From JANMDR01 sp031376425 (GTDB lineage: Bacteria > Pseudomonadota > Gammaproteobacteria > Burkholderiales > Usitatibacteraceae): a stretch of DNA of 47,779 nucleotides. The notes below the pieces were generated by a model. That model was not told where the DNA came from and did no database searches. It worked only from the letters and a program-made list of their open reading frames with translations. Position numbers and translations under genes: made by a program. The stretch spans positions 1 to 47,779 of the forward strand of contig JANMDR010000124.1 in NCBI GenBank assembly GCA_031376425.1. The letters are read 5' to 3'. The stretch's first letter is position 1; each line of letters opens with the position of its first letter. This document shows, piece by piece, positions 24,909 through 32,983 of this stretch.

Positions 24909-27900
24909 TTATCCTAAGCTAACGCTCGCGCCCATCACCGCCCGATCACGTCCAGCATGCTTGGCTTCATAGAGCGATTCGTCTGCTTTCGTGATGAGCC
25001 GCTCAATTGGATGGTCAGTCATTACGCTATCGCCGCCTTCAATTAGCGCGCTTGCCACCCCAATAGATACGGTATATCGTATCCCAGCACCACCCAACGG
25101 TGTGGCGCGGTCTTGGCTATGCACTTTGCGACTCCGCGCCGCAGCCACAAGGCGCGACGCCAGATCGAGAAGCCGCTCTGGCGCGACGTTAAAGAGCAAC
25201 ACTAAAAATTCTTCACCGCCGTAGCGCACGGCTACGCCGTCTTCGCCCACCGTTTCTTTGAGTACTTCAGCGAAGTCGCGTAGCACGGCATCTCCACTCG
25301 CATGACCATAGACATCGTTGATTTTTTTAAAATGATCTAAATCGAGCATGATAATACTTAAGTGCGTATTTAAAACACCAGTCTGTGTGATCGCGAGCGT
25401 TGTCTTGGCGCTGGTTTGTACGTATGCTAACCGTTCATGCGCCAGCTCAAATAAATAGCGTCGATTTGCAAGCCCCGTTAGCGGATCAATTCGCGACTGC
25501 AGGAGCAAGCGCTTATTTGATTCAGCAAGTTCGGCTGACGTTGTATTGAGCTGGGCGGTACGTTCAGCCACATCAGCTTTTAGTTTCTTGGCATAGCTAT
25601 CTACCTGCCAAGTACGCCAGCGTGTCCATGCGTAGAGTAAACCGCCCAACCCTGCGAGCAGCAATAATCTGCCCCAGATGCTTTCATACCATGCATAGTC
25701 GACATTAACGGTTAAAACCTCTGCGGTATTTTCTACAATAGTGGTATCACTAGTGGCAGTGTTTTTAGCGCCAGACGTTGCAGTGTTCAGTATCGCGGTA
25801 GCGCGAATTTCCAAGGAGTGGGTGCCAGCGGTTAGGCCACTGAGCACCACGCTTTTGGCGTCGCCGAGTTCAGTAAATTTACCGTCGCCATCGCGCCAAC
25901 GATAGGCATATCGAATATTTTGAGGGCGCGAAAAATACAGTGCGGTAAGTTCAAGTTGTACTGGCTCATGATCATGGGCTAGGGTCAGTATCGTAGGATT
26001 AGTTTGCCATGCGCCCTGCCCTACGCGCAAGCGCGCTATACGCGGATTTAAGCTCGCTGGTGTAGCTGCTGTGGTTGCCGCCGCGGCTGCTGATGCGGCA
26101 ATTGGATCGAATGCAATAAGTCCGCCCATAGCCCCAAAATACAATAAGCGGCCATCATTAGTGCTCGAATTGAAAGTTAATTGATCGCTCACTAAACCAT
26201 CACGTTTATCGAACAAATCTACTCGTTTAGTTTTGCCATCGTACCGAAGTAGCCCGTTAGGGCTGCCCATCCATAACTGGTTTGCGGCATCAAACTCAAT
26301 GCTATTGATACGTCTTACCCCTAACTTGGCATGGTTGTCATGGCGCTCAAATTCTGGGGCATCAGCATTGCCGGTAAAGCGTACTAAGCCACCTGAAGTA
26401 CCAATCCAAAAATTGCCTGCGCTATCGCGTTTTTGTACCAATACCACCGCACCAGGTAGCTCTGCTAGGCCAAGCCCAGGCTCATGTAGCGCTAAAAAGG
26501 TCTCGTCACTGTTAAGCCGAATCAAGCCGCGTGCTGTACCCAACCAGAGTTGGCCATTTACTTCAGCGATTGACCAAATCATTTGCGAAAGCTGTTTGTT
26601 TTTTACGGCGGCAGCAAAATTTACTTTAACGAGTGCCTCACCTTGGGTACGATAAAGCCCTTGGCTGGTGCCAACATAGTGTCGGCCATCTTGCGTGTTA
26701 AATTGGCTGCGAATACTATGAACCGTGAGCTTGGTGTTGGCTTCAGTGACTTCAGAGAGCTGCCCCTTTAATTTGCCACCATCACCCGTTCCGCCTAGTT
26801 CACTGGCGTCACCGCGCCAATTATAAAAACCCGTACCTGTACCAATACGAATATTGTCTTGAAGTGCGCTGTTGACGTTCGCAGCAATATCAAGGCTCCA
26901 GATAAATTGCGATTCAATCGGATATTTTCCCCATGGCAAGGATTGAAAGCGCCAAGGTTCACCATCGCGTTGTTGTGCAATAGTGCTGGATTGTACGCCC
27001 CCCCCATACGTACCCATCCATAGCTTATCTTTGGTGGCGCGCAGCGCGTATACCAAGGGATGTGCTGGACTCAATGCATTACCATCCACCTTAATTTGGT
27101 GTTGGAAAATCTCATCGCCCCAGCTGAAACGCGTTAAACCGTCACCCCATACTGCTGCCCATAATCCATCGTTCTCAACCAGTAAAGAAGATGCTATTAC
27201 CCCAGAACCACTAATTTGGTTCCAAGCTGGTTGATTTAAACCGCGTAAACAATCGCACGCAGGGTGGTACACCACAATGCCGCGATTAGTGCCGATATAG
27301 AGCCGATCAGCACGTGAAGCAAAACTATAAATACTGGTTGACCGCAATGCCCCCGCACCCGGCTGCTTCGGATGAAACCAGCGTGCTGCTTGGGTTTTTA
27401 GGTCAAGCCGTACCAGCGCATCATTCCAATAGCCAATCCACAACACCCCAGCCGGATATTCATAAATAGAAAATGATGCGACAGCACCATTGTTGAGTGC
27501 GGTGTTGTTAAAGCGAATGGCTTTGGCCGTCGCACTTTTGGGGCTAAGTAAATAAACCCCCTTATTGGTAGAAATCCATAAGCCACTCGCTCCAGCTTCT
27601 AAACTAACAATGCTGGAGATGGCCACATCTGCAGGCTCTACGCTAAATAAAAATTGCTGCGGTTTAGGGACTTCACTAATGGCAGCCGCATCCCCCGCGC
27701 CACCAATAGTGCGTGTAGTATCGCGCCACGAATAAAGACTACCGTTATGAGTACCTCCGTAGAGCGTGCCATCGGCAAGTGCGGCAATGGCTGAAAATTC
27801 AACCGGTTTACCGTTATTGTCAGAAGCAGGAATCACCGTCAGCGTTTGTTGTTTTAGGTCATAACGCAGCAGGCGTGTTGACGTAACGATGTACATAGCA

Positions 27901-28232
27901 CCGGGCACCGCGAGTAGTTGCCGCGCATTGTTGTCTGGAAATGTACCAGCAATAGCCAAATTCACGGTCATAAAGCGATGGCCGTCAAAGCGCTGTACGC
28001 CGTCTTCAGAGCCTACCCAAATATAGCCTTGATCGTCGCGTACTACTGCCCTTACGCTAAGGTTTGCTAGACCCTCATTTTGTCCGTATGTAGTGGCCGC
28101 AATCGTTGTTGGGGGCAACACTAAACTGATCAATGCGCCTAAATATAGGAAAAGCAGCCGTGCGGCCTGAGCGCGTAATTTATCCAGCATATTGCTTGGC
28201 GATACCCCAATAAAGTGTTTGCGGTGAGTCAT
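24909..28232 (-). CDS. Beta-propeller sensor diguanylate cyclase
   Basis: A 1107-aa inner-membrane sensor. A signal sequence or helix (LLFLYLGALISLVLPPTTIAA) leads to a large periplasmic region with repeated two-component-regulator propeller motifs (for example GYIWVGSEDGVQRFDG, GLWISTNKGVYLL, QLWLGTARGLIRLN, NQLWMGSPNGLLRYD), then a Y_Y_Y-type domain. One transmembrane helix (GRLLLLAGLGGLLYAWTRW) and a coiled coil precede the GGDEF domain. GGEEF is at 1005-1009 and should be catalytic. The inhibitory RxxD site is missing: the position reads GEDG. Propeller domains of this type often sense sugars or polysaccharide fragments; the ligand here is unknown. ATG at 28232 lacks a good ribosome binding site; Met15 is an alternative. 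Confidence 0.9.
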   Translation of the reverse strand: MTHRKHFIGVSPSNMLDKLRAQAARLLFLYLGALISLVLPPTTIAATTYGQNEGLANLSVRAVVRDDQGYIWVGSEDGVQRFDGHRFMTVNLAIAGTFPDNNARQLLAVPGAMYIVTSTRLLRYDLKQQTLTVIPASDNNGKPVEFSAIAALADGTLYGGTHNGSLYSWRDTTRTIGGAGDAAAISEVPKPQQFLFSVEPADVAISSIVSLEAGASGLWISTNKGVYLLSPKSATAKAIRFNNTALNNGAVASFSIYEYPAGVLWIGYWNDALVRLDLKTQAARWFHPKQPGAGALRSTSIYSFASRADRLYIGTNRGIVVYHPACDCLRGLNQPAWNQISGSGVIASSLLVENDGLWAAVWGDGLTRFSWGDEIFQHQIKVDGNALSPAHPLVYALRATKDKLWMGTYGGGVQSSTIAQQRDGEPWRFQSLPWGKYPIESQFIWSLDIAANVNSALQDNIRIGTGTGFYNWRGDASELGGTGDGGKLKGQLSEVTEANTKLTVHSIRSQFNTQDGRHYVGTSQGLYRTQGEALVKVNFAAAVKNKQLSQMIWSIAEVNGQLWLGTARGLIRLNSDETFLALHEPGLGLAELPGAVVLVQKRDSAGNFWIGTSGGLVRFTGNADAPEFERHDNHAKLGVRRINSIEFDAANQLWMGSPNGLLRYDGKTKRVDLFDKRDGLVSDQLTFNSSTNDGRLLYFGAMGGLIAFDPIAASAAAAATTAATPASLNPRIARLRVGQGAWQTNPTILTLAHDHEPVQLELTALYFSRPQNIRYAYRWRDGDGKFTELGDAKSVVLSGLTAGTHSLEIRATAILNTATSGAKNTATSDTTIVENTAEVLTVNVDYAWYESIWGRLLLLAGLGGLLYAWTRWRTWQVDSYAKKLKADVAERTAQLNTTSAELAESNKRLLLQSRIDPLTGLANRRYLFELAHERLAYVQTSAKTTLAITQTGVLNTHLSIIMLDLDHFKKINDVYGHASGDAVLRDFAEVLKETVGEDGVAVRYGGEEFLVLLFNVAPERLLDLASRLVAAARSRKVHSQDRATPLGGAGIRYTVSIGVASALIEGGDSVMTDHPIERLITKADESLYEAKHAGRDRAVMGASVSLG

Positions 28233-28364
28233 TACAGGTACGTTATGTGTATAACGCGATTTTACGCGAACGGTTGCTAGCGATATAACTTGATATAAAA
28301 ATAGATACGGTTGAGTATGAAAATAGTTTCAGACTGAAGCAATAATGCTGCGCAATATTTTTGT

Positions 28365-28384
28365 ATTTCAGTATTGACTGAAAT
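28365..28384. promoter_or_regulatory. Inverted-repeat operator ATTTCAGT-4 nt-ACTGAAAT (copy 1)
   Basis: A 20-bp inverted repeat lies 24 nt before the GbsR/MarR-type gene. A weaker copy, TTTCAGACTGAAG, lies at 28327-28339. The same element, perfectly palindromic, lies upstream of the DCC gene at 29060-29079. The regulator encoded next to it is the obvious candidate to bind. Confidence 0.7.
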
Positions 28385-28408
28385 AGTTGATAAGCGTATT
28401 CTTAATAC

Positions 28409-28954
28409 ATGGAACTAAATCCGGTAGCAAAAAAATTTGTACTGCACTGGGGCGAGATGGGCTCCACCTGGGGTGTTAATCGTACCGTGGCGCAAATCCA
28501 TGCGCTGCTGTTCATTGCTGGGCGGCCCATGAACGCTGAAGAGATTACTGAAACATTGGACGTGGCGCGTTCTAATGTGAGTATGAGCTTAAAAGAACTC
28601 GCTAATTGGAACTTAATTCGCACCGCCCCGCTCATAGGGGATAGGCGCGATCATTTTGAAACATCTGCCGATGTGTGGGAGTTGTTTCGCACGGTGGTAA
28701 GAGAGCGCAAAGCCCGTGAGTTTGACCCCACCATCGAGGTGCTGCGTGAGTGTTTGCGCAGTGGTGAAATAGCCAAGGAAGATGCGGCAGCGCAACTGCG
28801 CATCAAGGAAACTTTAGCGCTAATGGAAGCATTATCGTCATGGGCATCGGAAATGATTCGCTTGGAACCCGAAACAATGATGAAGGTCATTAAGATGGGC
28901 GCGAAGGTACAAAATTTTGTGCGCACCGGTAGTACAGCCACTAACAAAACTTAG
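28409..28954 (+). CDS. GbsR/MarR-type transcriptional regulator
   Basis: A 181-aa DNA-binding protein of the GbsR branch of MarR-like regulators. The winged helix-turn-helix covers about 20-90: AQIHALLFIAGRPMNAEEITETL and VARSNVSMSLKELANWNLI, followed by the wing RRDHFE. The C-terminal half is helical and suited to dimerisation. Its own promoter carries an ATTTCAGT/ACTGAAAT inverted repeat, which recurs before the next gene, so it probably represses itself and the DCC-SDR genes. I cannot tell the effector. No strong ribosome binding site is visible before the ATG. Confidence 0.85.
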   Translation: MELNPVAKKFVLHWGEMGSTWGVNRTVAQIHALLFIAGRPMNAEEITETLDVARSNVSMSLKELANWNLIRTAPLIGDRRDHFETSADVWELFRTVVRERKAREFDPTIEVLRECLRSGEIAKEDAAAQLRIKETLALMEALSSWASEMIRLEPETMMKVIKMGAKVQNFVRTGSTATNKT

Positions 28955-29059
28955 TTGGCCTTAGCTAGTCCAGCCCAATAGTCTAGTCAATAGTTTAACC
29001 AATGGTGTAACAATAAAGTGCAGTAGCTGTTTAGCGCATTACCAATATACTGCTTCAAT

Positions 29060-29079
29060 ATTTCAGTAATTACTGAAAT
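29060..29079. promoter_or_regulatory. Perfect palindromic operator (copy 2)
   Basis: ATTTCAGTAATTACTGAAAT is a perfect 20-bp palindrome 18 nt before the DCC gene. The 8-bp arms are identical to those at 28365-28384 and only the 4-nt centre differs. This strongly suggests one regulator acting at both promoters. Confidence 0.78.
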
Positions 29080-29097
29080 AAATTAAAGGACAAGCAA

Positions 29098-29610
29098 ATG
29101 AAGGCTAAGAATTTAGAGTTCATTTATCCCCTCACCGTTTATTTTGATGGTGCCTGCAAGCTTTGCGCTAGCGAAATTGACAATATTGCAGCACGGGATA
29201 TCGGGCAGCGTTTGGTGCTGGTTGATTGCAATACGCCAAGTTTTGATTACGCTGCATTGGGTACGAATCGAGATGCGATGCTCAATGAAATTCATGCGCG
29301 TGCGACTGATGGAACATGGTTGCGGGGGGTAGATGTATTTATCGCAATGTACCAAGCGGTTGATCTTGGGGTGGTTGCTAATGCGCTAGCGCATCCCATT
29401 GTAAAGCCCCTAGCAATGCGCTTCTATCCGTGGTTAGTGCGTAATCGCTATTACTTGTCGCAGCTTGGATTGCATGAAGTTTTAGGTCTTTTTGCGCATA
29501 CTGCGCGTCGCAAAGAAGCCTCGCAGTTATTGCGGAAACGGGCTGAGAGCGCCAATGTAAATAGCGCGGCATGTCGGAACGGCACCTGTCAACGTGCTGC
29601 GGAATTGTAA
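29098..29610 (+). CDS. DCC family (DUF393) thiol-disulfide protein
   Basis: A 170-aa protein of the DCC/DUF393 family, named for the motif YDGxCxxC. Here FDGACKLC supplies Cys20 and Cys23 in a thioredoxin-like N-terminal region, followed by the usual RFYPWLVRNRYYLSQLG. The reaction is not established; disulfide chemistry is inferred from the motif. Two more Cys lie near the C-terminus (AACRNGTCQ). AAAGGA precedes the ATG. It is under the palindrome at 29060-29079 and leads a two-gene unit with the SDR gene 21 nt downstream. Confidence 0.88.
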   Translation: MKAKNLEFIYPLTVYFDGACKLCASEIDNIAARDIGQRLVLVDCNTPSFDYAALGTNRDAMLNEIHARATDGTWLRGVDVFIAMYQAVDLGVVANALAHPIVKPLAMRFYPWLVRNRYYLSQLGLHEVLGLFAHTARRKEASQLLRKRAESANVNSAACRNGTCQRAAEL

Positions 29611-29631
29611 GATCAGTAAGGAGAATTATCC

Positions 29632-30516
29632 ATGAAAGTGCTCATTGTTGGTGGTCGTGGCTTCATTGCCAGTCATATTGCCGCTGCCCTAATTCGTCAA
29701 GGTCATGTGCCGATGCTGGCTGTGCGTGATGCCGTGAACGATAACGAAATCGCTTGCGATTTGAACCGTTTCTTGCATGCCGCAGCGTGGCACCCACTGC
29801 TTGAAAACGTGCAAGCTGTAATTAATGCAGCAGGCATTTTGCATGGCACACCGCTGGATCATCAGCGCGTGCATTGCGAAGCCCCTGCAGCCTTGGCAGC
29901 GGCTTGTGCGCTAACGAAAAAACCATTCTTGCATATATCGGCGCTGGGTTTGCAAGATGCCAAAGCAACGTGGTATTTCAACAGTAAACGTGATGGTGAA
30001 GTAGCCATCCGTATGGCCAATAGCGCGGCCATCATCGTGCGACCATCATTGGTGTTTGGTGCAGAATCTGTTGCCACTAAACTTATGCTGCTGCAGGCGC
30101 GGCTACCGCTTATCGTGCAACCAAAAGTAAGCCAAGCCATTGCCCCTATTCATGTTGATGATTTAGCCAAGCTATGTATCACCCTAATCAGCACCTTGCG
30201 GGCATTGGGTTGTGATGTGGATGCAGTAGGCCAAACGCAATTGAGTGCCGCTGATTATATTAACGCACTACGTCAAGCACAAGGCCGTAAACTCGCGCCA
30301 GTGTTGCACCTACCTAATAGCTTAATGCGCATTGCGCTGCAATGTAGTGCGTTATTAGGTGCTAAAACTTTGGTGCCTGAGGCGCTAGACTTAATGGAGC
30401 ATGCTCACATTGGCGATGCGCACCAGTACGTGCGTTGGATGCATCATGCGCCACGGCCAATTAGTGCATTTTTACAGACGAAAGCCATAATTGTGCCCGC
30501 GCAAAGATTGGCGTAA
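29632..30516 (+). CDS. NAD(P)-binding SDR/epimerase-like protein
   Basis: A 294-aa atypical short-chain dehydrogenase. The dinucleotide-binding motif GGRGFIASHIAAALIRQG opens the protein, VINAAGIL follows, and HISALGLQ plus the downstream VRPSLVFG match the epimerase-like/NAD(P)H-binding family. The usual catalytic YxxxK is represented at best by YFNSKRDGE. Such proteins often pair with DoxX or DCC proteins in proteobacteria. AAGGAG lies 8 nt before the ATG. It is probably co-regulated with the DCC gene. Confidence 0.85.
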   Translation: MKVLIVGGRGFIASHIAAALIRQGHVPMLAVRDAVNDNEIACDLNRFLHAAAWHPLLENVQAVINAAGILHGTPLDHQRVHCEAPAALAAACALTKKPFLHISALGLQDAKATWYFNSKRDGEVAIRMANSAAIIVRPSLVFGAESVATKLMLLQARLPLIVQPKVSQAIAPIHVDDLAKLCITLISTLRALGCDVDAVGQTQLSAADYINALRQAQGRKLAPVLHLPNSLMRIALQCSALLGAKTLVPEALDLMEHAHIGDAHQYVRWMHHAPRPISAFLQTKAIIVPAQRLA

Positions 30517-30544
30517 GCGGCACACTGGGTTTGAAAAATTACCG

Positions 30545-30584
30545 TTGACTTTGCCAATTCCTTACTTTAAAGTAAGGAATTGGC
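30545..30584 (+). promoter_or_regulatory. Toxin-antitoxin promoter inside a 32-bp perfect palindrome
   Basis: A perfect 32-bp palindrome covers 30553-30584, centred on TTTAAA at 30566-30571, with arms of GCCAATTCCTTACTTT. A promoter TTGACT (30545-30550), 17 bp, TAAAGT (30568-30573) is embedded in it, so the palindrome covers the spacer, the -10 box and the start point near 30580. Binding there would block transcription, as expected for autoregulation by the antitoxin or toxin-antitoxin complex. The ribosome binding site GAAGGAG follows at once (30585-30591). Confidence 0.75.
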
Positions 30585-30597
30585 GAAGGAGATGGTT

Positions 30598-30843
30598 ATG
30601 ATTTTAGCGACAGTTACATCAAAGGGTCAGGTGACGATTCCCATTGAAGTGCGTGAACTATTGAAAATTAAGGCTGGCGACCAAATCGTGTTTGAACAAT
30701 TGGAATCCGGTGGATTTGTGGTGAAACCAGCGCTGTTCGTGCCCGCTTCGATCTTGGAGGGTTTATTTAGCAACACCGGTAAATCGCTCACCATTGAAGA
30801 AATGAACGCCGTGATTGCTAAGCGAGGCGCTGCGGCAAAATGA
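30598..30843 (+). CDS. AbrB/MazE-fold antitoxin
   Basis: An 81-aa antitoxin of the swapped-hairpin AbrB fold. The N-terminal DNA-binding part is MILATVTSKGQVTIPIEVRELLKIKAGDQIVFE, the SpoVT/AbrB signature. The C-terminal tail (about 45-81, SILEGLFSNTGKSLTIEEMNAVIAKRG) should wrap the toxin. I chose the ATG at 30598, with GAAGGAG 6 nt upstream; a longer frame would begin at a TTG inside the palindrome. It overlaps the PIN toxin gene by 4 nt (ATGA), implying coupled translation. It probably represses its own promoter through the 32-bp palindrome. Confidence 0.9.
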   Translation: MILATVTSKGQVTIPIEVRELLKIKAGDQIVFEQLESGGFVVKPALFVPASILEGLFSNTGKSLTIEEMNAVIAKRGAAAK

Positions 30844-31235
30844 TCGGAGTAGATACTAATATTTTGGTGCGTTTTCTCGCAAAGGATGATCCCAAACAGG
30901 GGCGGATTGTCTCTCGTTTTGTTAACGGTTTAACACAGGAAATGCCAGGTTACATTTCCCATGCAGTTTGCATTGAGCTAAGTTGGGTGCTTGAAAGTGG
31001 TTACGGATTAAGCCGTGAACAGATCGTAGAAGCATTTCAGCTCTTGCTGGCCGTAAGTACATTTCAGATTGAACGTCCAGCGGTGCTAACTAGTGCAGTG
31101 CGCAGTTTCAGTCGCAGCACCGCCGACTTTGCGGATTGCTTGATTGAGCGCACAGCTGCGCATGCGGGGTGTATCGCAACGATGACGTTTGATAAAAAAG
31201 CTGCGAAAACGGGCGGCATGACATTGTTGGTTTAA
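30840..31235 (+). CDS. PIN-domain toxin (VapC-like)
   Basis: A 131-aa PIN-domain ribonuclease, the toxin of a type II pair. Mg2+-binding acidic residues are at the expected places: Asp5 (IGVDTN), Glu46 (CIELSW), Asp96/Asp99 (TADFADC) and Asp118 (TFDKKA). VapC-type toxins cleave tRNA or other RNA and stop growth until the antitoxin neutralises them. The start overlaps the antitoxin stop in an ATGA. All key residues are present, so the toxin should be active. A terminator hairpin follows at 31262. Confidence 0.9.
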   Translation: MIGVDTNILVRFLAKDDPKQGRIVSRFVNGLTQEMPGYISHAVCIELSWVLESGYGLSREQIVEAFQLLLAVSTFQIERPAVLTSAVRSFSRSTADFADCLIERTAAHAGCIATMTFDKKAAKTGGMTLLV

Positions 31236-31261
31236 AAGCTTTTCTCAAACGAACAATCATG

Positions 31262-31290
31262 AAAACGGCCAACAAAAGCTGGCCGTTTTT
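31262..31290. terminator. Bidirectional terminator
   Basis: AAAACGGCCA (31262-31271) pairs with TGGCCGTTTT (31280-31289) across 8 nt, with T-runs available in both directions. It lies between the convergent PIN toxin and peroxiredoxin genes and can end both transcripts. Confidence 0.82.
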
Positions 31291-31314
31291 CATTACAGCA
31301 AAAAAACTAAAAAC

Positions 31315-31815
31315 CTACAACTGACCCAGCATCGTTTCTGCGTTTGATACTTCAAACTTGCCTGCAGCTTCTAGGTTTAGCGCCTTCACCACACCGTTAT
31401 CTAACACCATCGAAAAGCGCTTCATACGGATACCCATGCCGAAGGCGCTGAAGTCAGCGTCTAGGCCTAAGGCTTTGGCAAATTCAGCTGAACCATCGCC
31501 TAACATGCGTACTTTGCCTGCGGTTTTTTGATCTTTTGCCCACGCGCCCATCACAAAGGCGTCGTTAACCGATAAGCACCAAATTTCATCTACGCCTTTA
31601 GCCTTGAAAGCTTCAAAGTGGCTTACATAGCCTGGCACATGCTGGGCGGAACAGGTTGGCGTGAAGGCACCGGGCAGGCCGAAAACGGCAATTTTTTTGT
31701 CCTTAACAAGATCGGCTACTTTGAATTTATTTGGGCCGATGCTGCAGCCTGCAGTTTCAGTTTCAATAAATTCGGCTAAGGTTGCGTCTGGTACGGTTTG
31801 TCCTACTGCAATCAT
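31315..31815 (-). CDS. Peroxiredoxin 5-type thiol peroxidase
   Basis: A 166-aa peroxiredoxin of the Prx5 type, which reduces hydrogen peroxide and alkyl hydroperoxides. The peroxidatic Cys55 sits in PGAFTPTCSAQHVPGY. Further Cys are at 24 and 80 (EIWCLSVND). The start is the ATG at 31815, with TTGGAG 8 nt upstream; a TTG at 31827 would be less likely. It lies 15 nt after the reductase gene on the same strand, so a shared transcript is possible, which would pair a peroxidase with an electron-transfer protein. The family's usual reductant is glutathione/glutaredoxin or thioredoxin. Confidence 0.92.
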   Translation of the reverse strand: MIAVGQTVPDATLAEFIETETAGCSIGPNKFKVADLVKDKKIAVFGLPGAFTPTCSAQHVPGYVSHFEAFKAKGVDEIWCLSVNDAFVMGAWAKDQKTAGKVRMLGDGSAEFAKALGLDADFSAFGMGIRMKRFSMVLDNGVVKALNLEAAGKFEVSNAETMLGQL

Positions 31816-31830
31816 GATGTTCTCCAAGGG

Positions 31831-32874
31831 TTAGGTAGTAGTGGTGGTCGCAGCGGCTGCTGCGTAAGTGAAGCTATCTGCAAAAAATTCATCCTCCGGT
31901 AAGCCTTGCGCTACGAAGGCGGCGCGTCCCGCATCAATCATGGGTGGTGCACCGCAGGCATACACTTGGTAACCGGATAAATCTTTAAAATCATCTGCTA
32001 TGGCTTGGTGTACAAAGCCGGTACGGCCAGGCCAGTTGTCGCTGGCAAGTGGTTCTGATAATACGGGAATAAAACTAAAATTGGGGTATTCCTGCGCCCA
32101 TTGCGCGGGTAGTGCTGCCATGTATAGATCAGCTAAACTGCGTGCGCCCCAGTAGAGCACAAATTCACGATCAATATGCTTATGAAACGCGTGCTCCAGT
32201 ATCGCTTTGATAGGCGCAAAGCCCGTACCACCAGCCATGAGCACCACCGGTTTATCGGTGTCTTCCCGCAGAAAAAAGCTGCCCAATGGCCCTTCAAAAC
32301 GCAGTATGGCGCGGTCGCGCATATCGTTAAATACATAACCGGAAAAAACGCCTTCTGGTACATGACGAATATGCAATTGCACATGTGTATCATCATGCGG
32401 CGCGTTAGCCATAGAATAGCTACGGCGTTTGCCGTCCTTAAGCAAAATATCAATATATTGCCCCGCCATAAACTGCAGGCGTTCTTGTGCAGGCAATTTC
32501 AAATAAAGAATCGATACATCGGCGGCGGGCTTTTCAACCTTTTCAACCCGGCACGGCAAAGTACGCACTTGAATATCACCCGCCCCACCAACTTCTTTAA
32601 CCTGAATGGTTAGATCTTCCAACGGTTTAGCGCAGCACAACAGCGCCATACCCGCAGCCCGTTCATCCGCCCGCAAAGTACGTTCCTGTACTTGGCCAAT
32701 ATCCACAGTGCCTGCGGTAATTTTAGCTTTGCAGCTACCGCACGCGCCGTTGCGGCAGCCGTAAGGCAGCCCAATGCCTTGGCGCATGGCCGCTTCTAAA
32801 ATCGTCTCGTCAGTGTTGCAACTAAAGGTATTGCCCGAAGGTGTTAGCGTTACTTGAAATGACATGGAATGCAT
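31831..32874 (-). CDS. 2Fe-2S ferredoxin/flavin reductase (CDP-6-deoxyglucoseen reductase-like)
   Basis: A 347-aa electron-transfer protein. The N-terminal plant-type ferredoxin domain binds a 2Fe-2S cluster through Cys40, Cys45, Cys48 and Cys80. A flavin-binding domain follows, with RRSYSMAN, then an NAD(P)H-binding domain with AGGTGFAPIKAILEHA. This layout is shared by phenol hydroxylase reductases and the AscD/RfbI type. No deoxysugar genes are nearby, so a general NAD(P)H-flavin reductase role is more likely. ATG codons at 32874 and 32865 are both plausible. The C-terminus ends in a run of Ala and Thr (AAAAATTTTT), an odd low-complexity tail. Confidence 0.88.
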   Translation of the reverse strand: MHSMSFQVTLTPSGNTFSCNTDETILEAAMRQGIGLPYGCRNGACGSCKAKITAGTVDIGQVQERTLRADERAAGMALLCCAKPLEDLTIQVKEVGGAGDIQVRTLPCRVEKVEKPAADVSILYLKLPAQERLQFMAGQYIDILLKDGKRRSYSMANAPHDDTHVQLHIRHVPEGVFSGYVFNDMRDRAILRFEGPLGSFFLREDTDKPVVLMAGGTGFAPIKAILEHAFHKHIDREFVLYWGARSLADLYMAALPAQWAQEYPNFSFIPVLSEPLASDNWPGRTGFVHQAIADDFKDLSGYQVYACGAPPMIDAGRAAFVAQGLPEDEFFADSFTYAAAAATTTTT

Positions 32875-32983
32875 ACTCGATTAAATTCATTGGCCGCTAT
32901 TGTATATCTTGCAGCCAGCTTAACGATGATTTAGCCTGCGATGCGTTTGGCCGCTGGCGGCGTCGACAGGTAAAATCAGCATC

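Noticed and set aside
31831..32874. Deoxysugar biosynthesis role (CDP-6-deoxyglucoseen reductase)
   Set aside because: No deoxysugar genes are nearby; the name reflects domain layout only.
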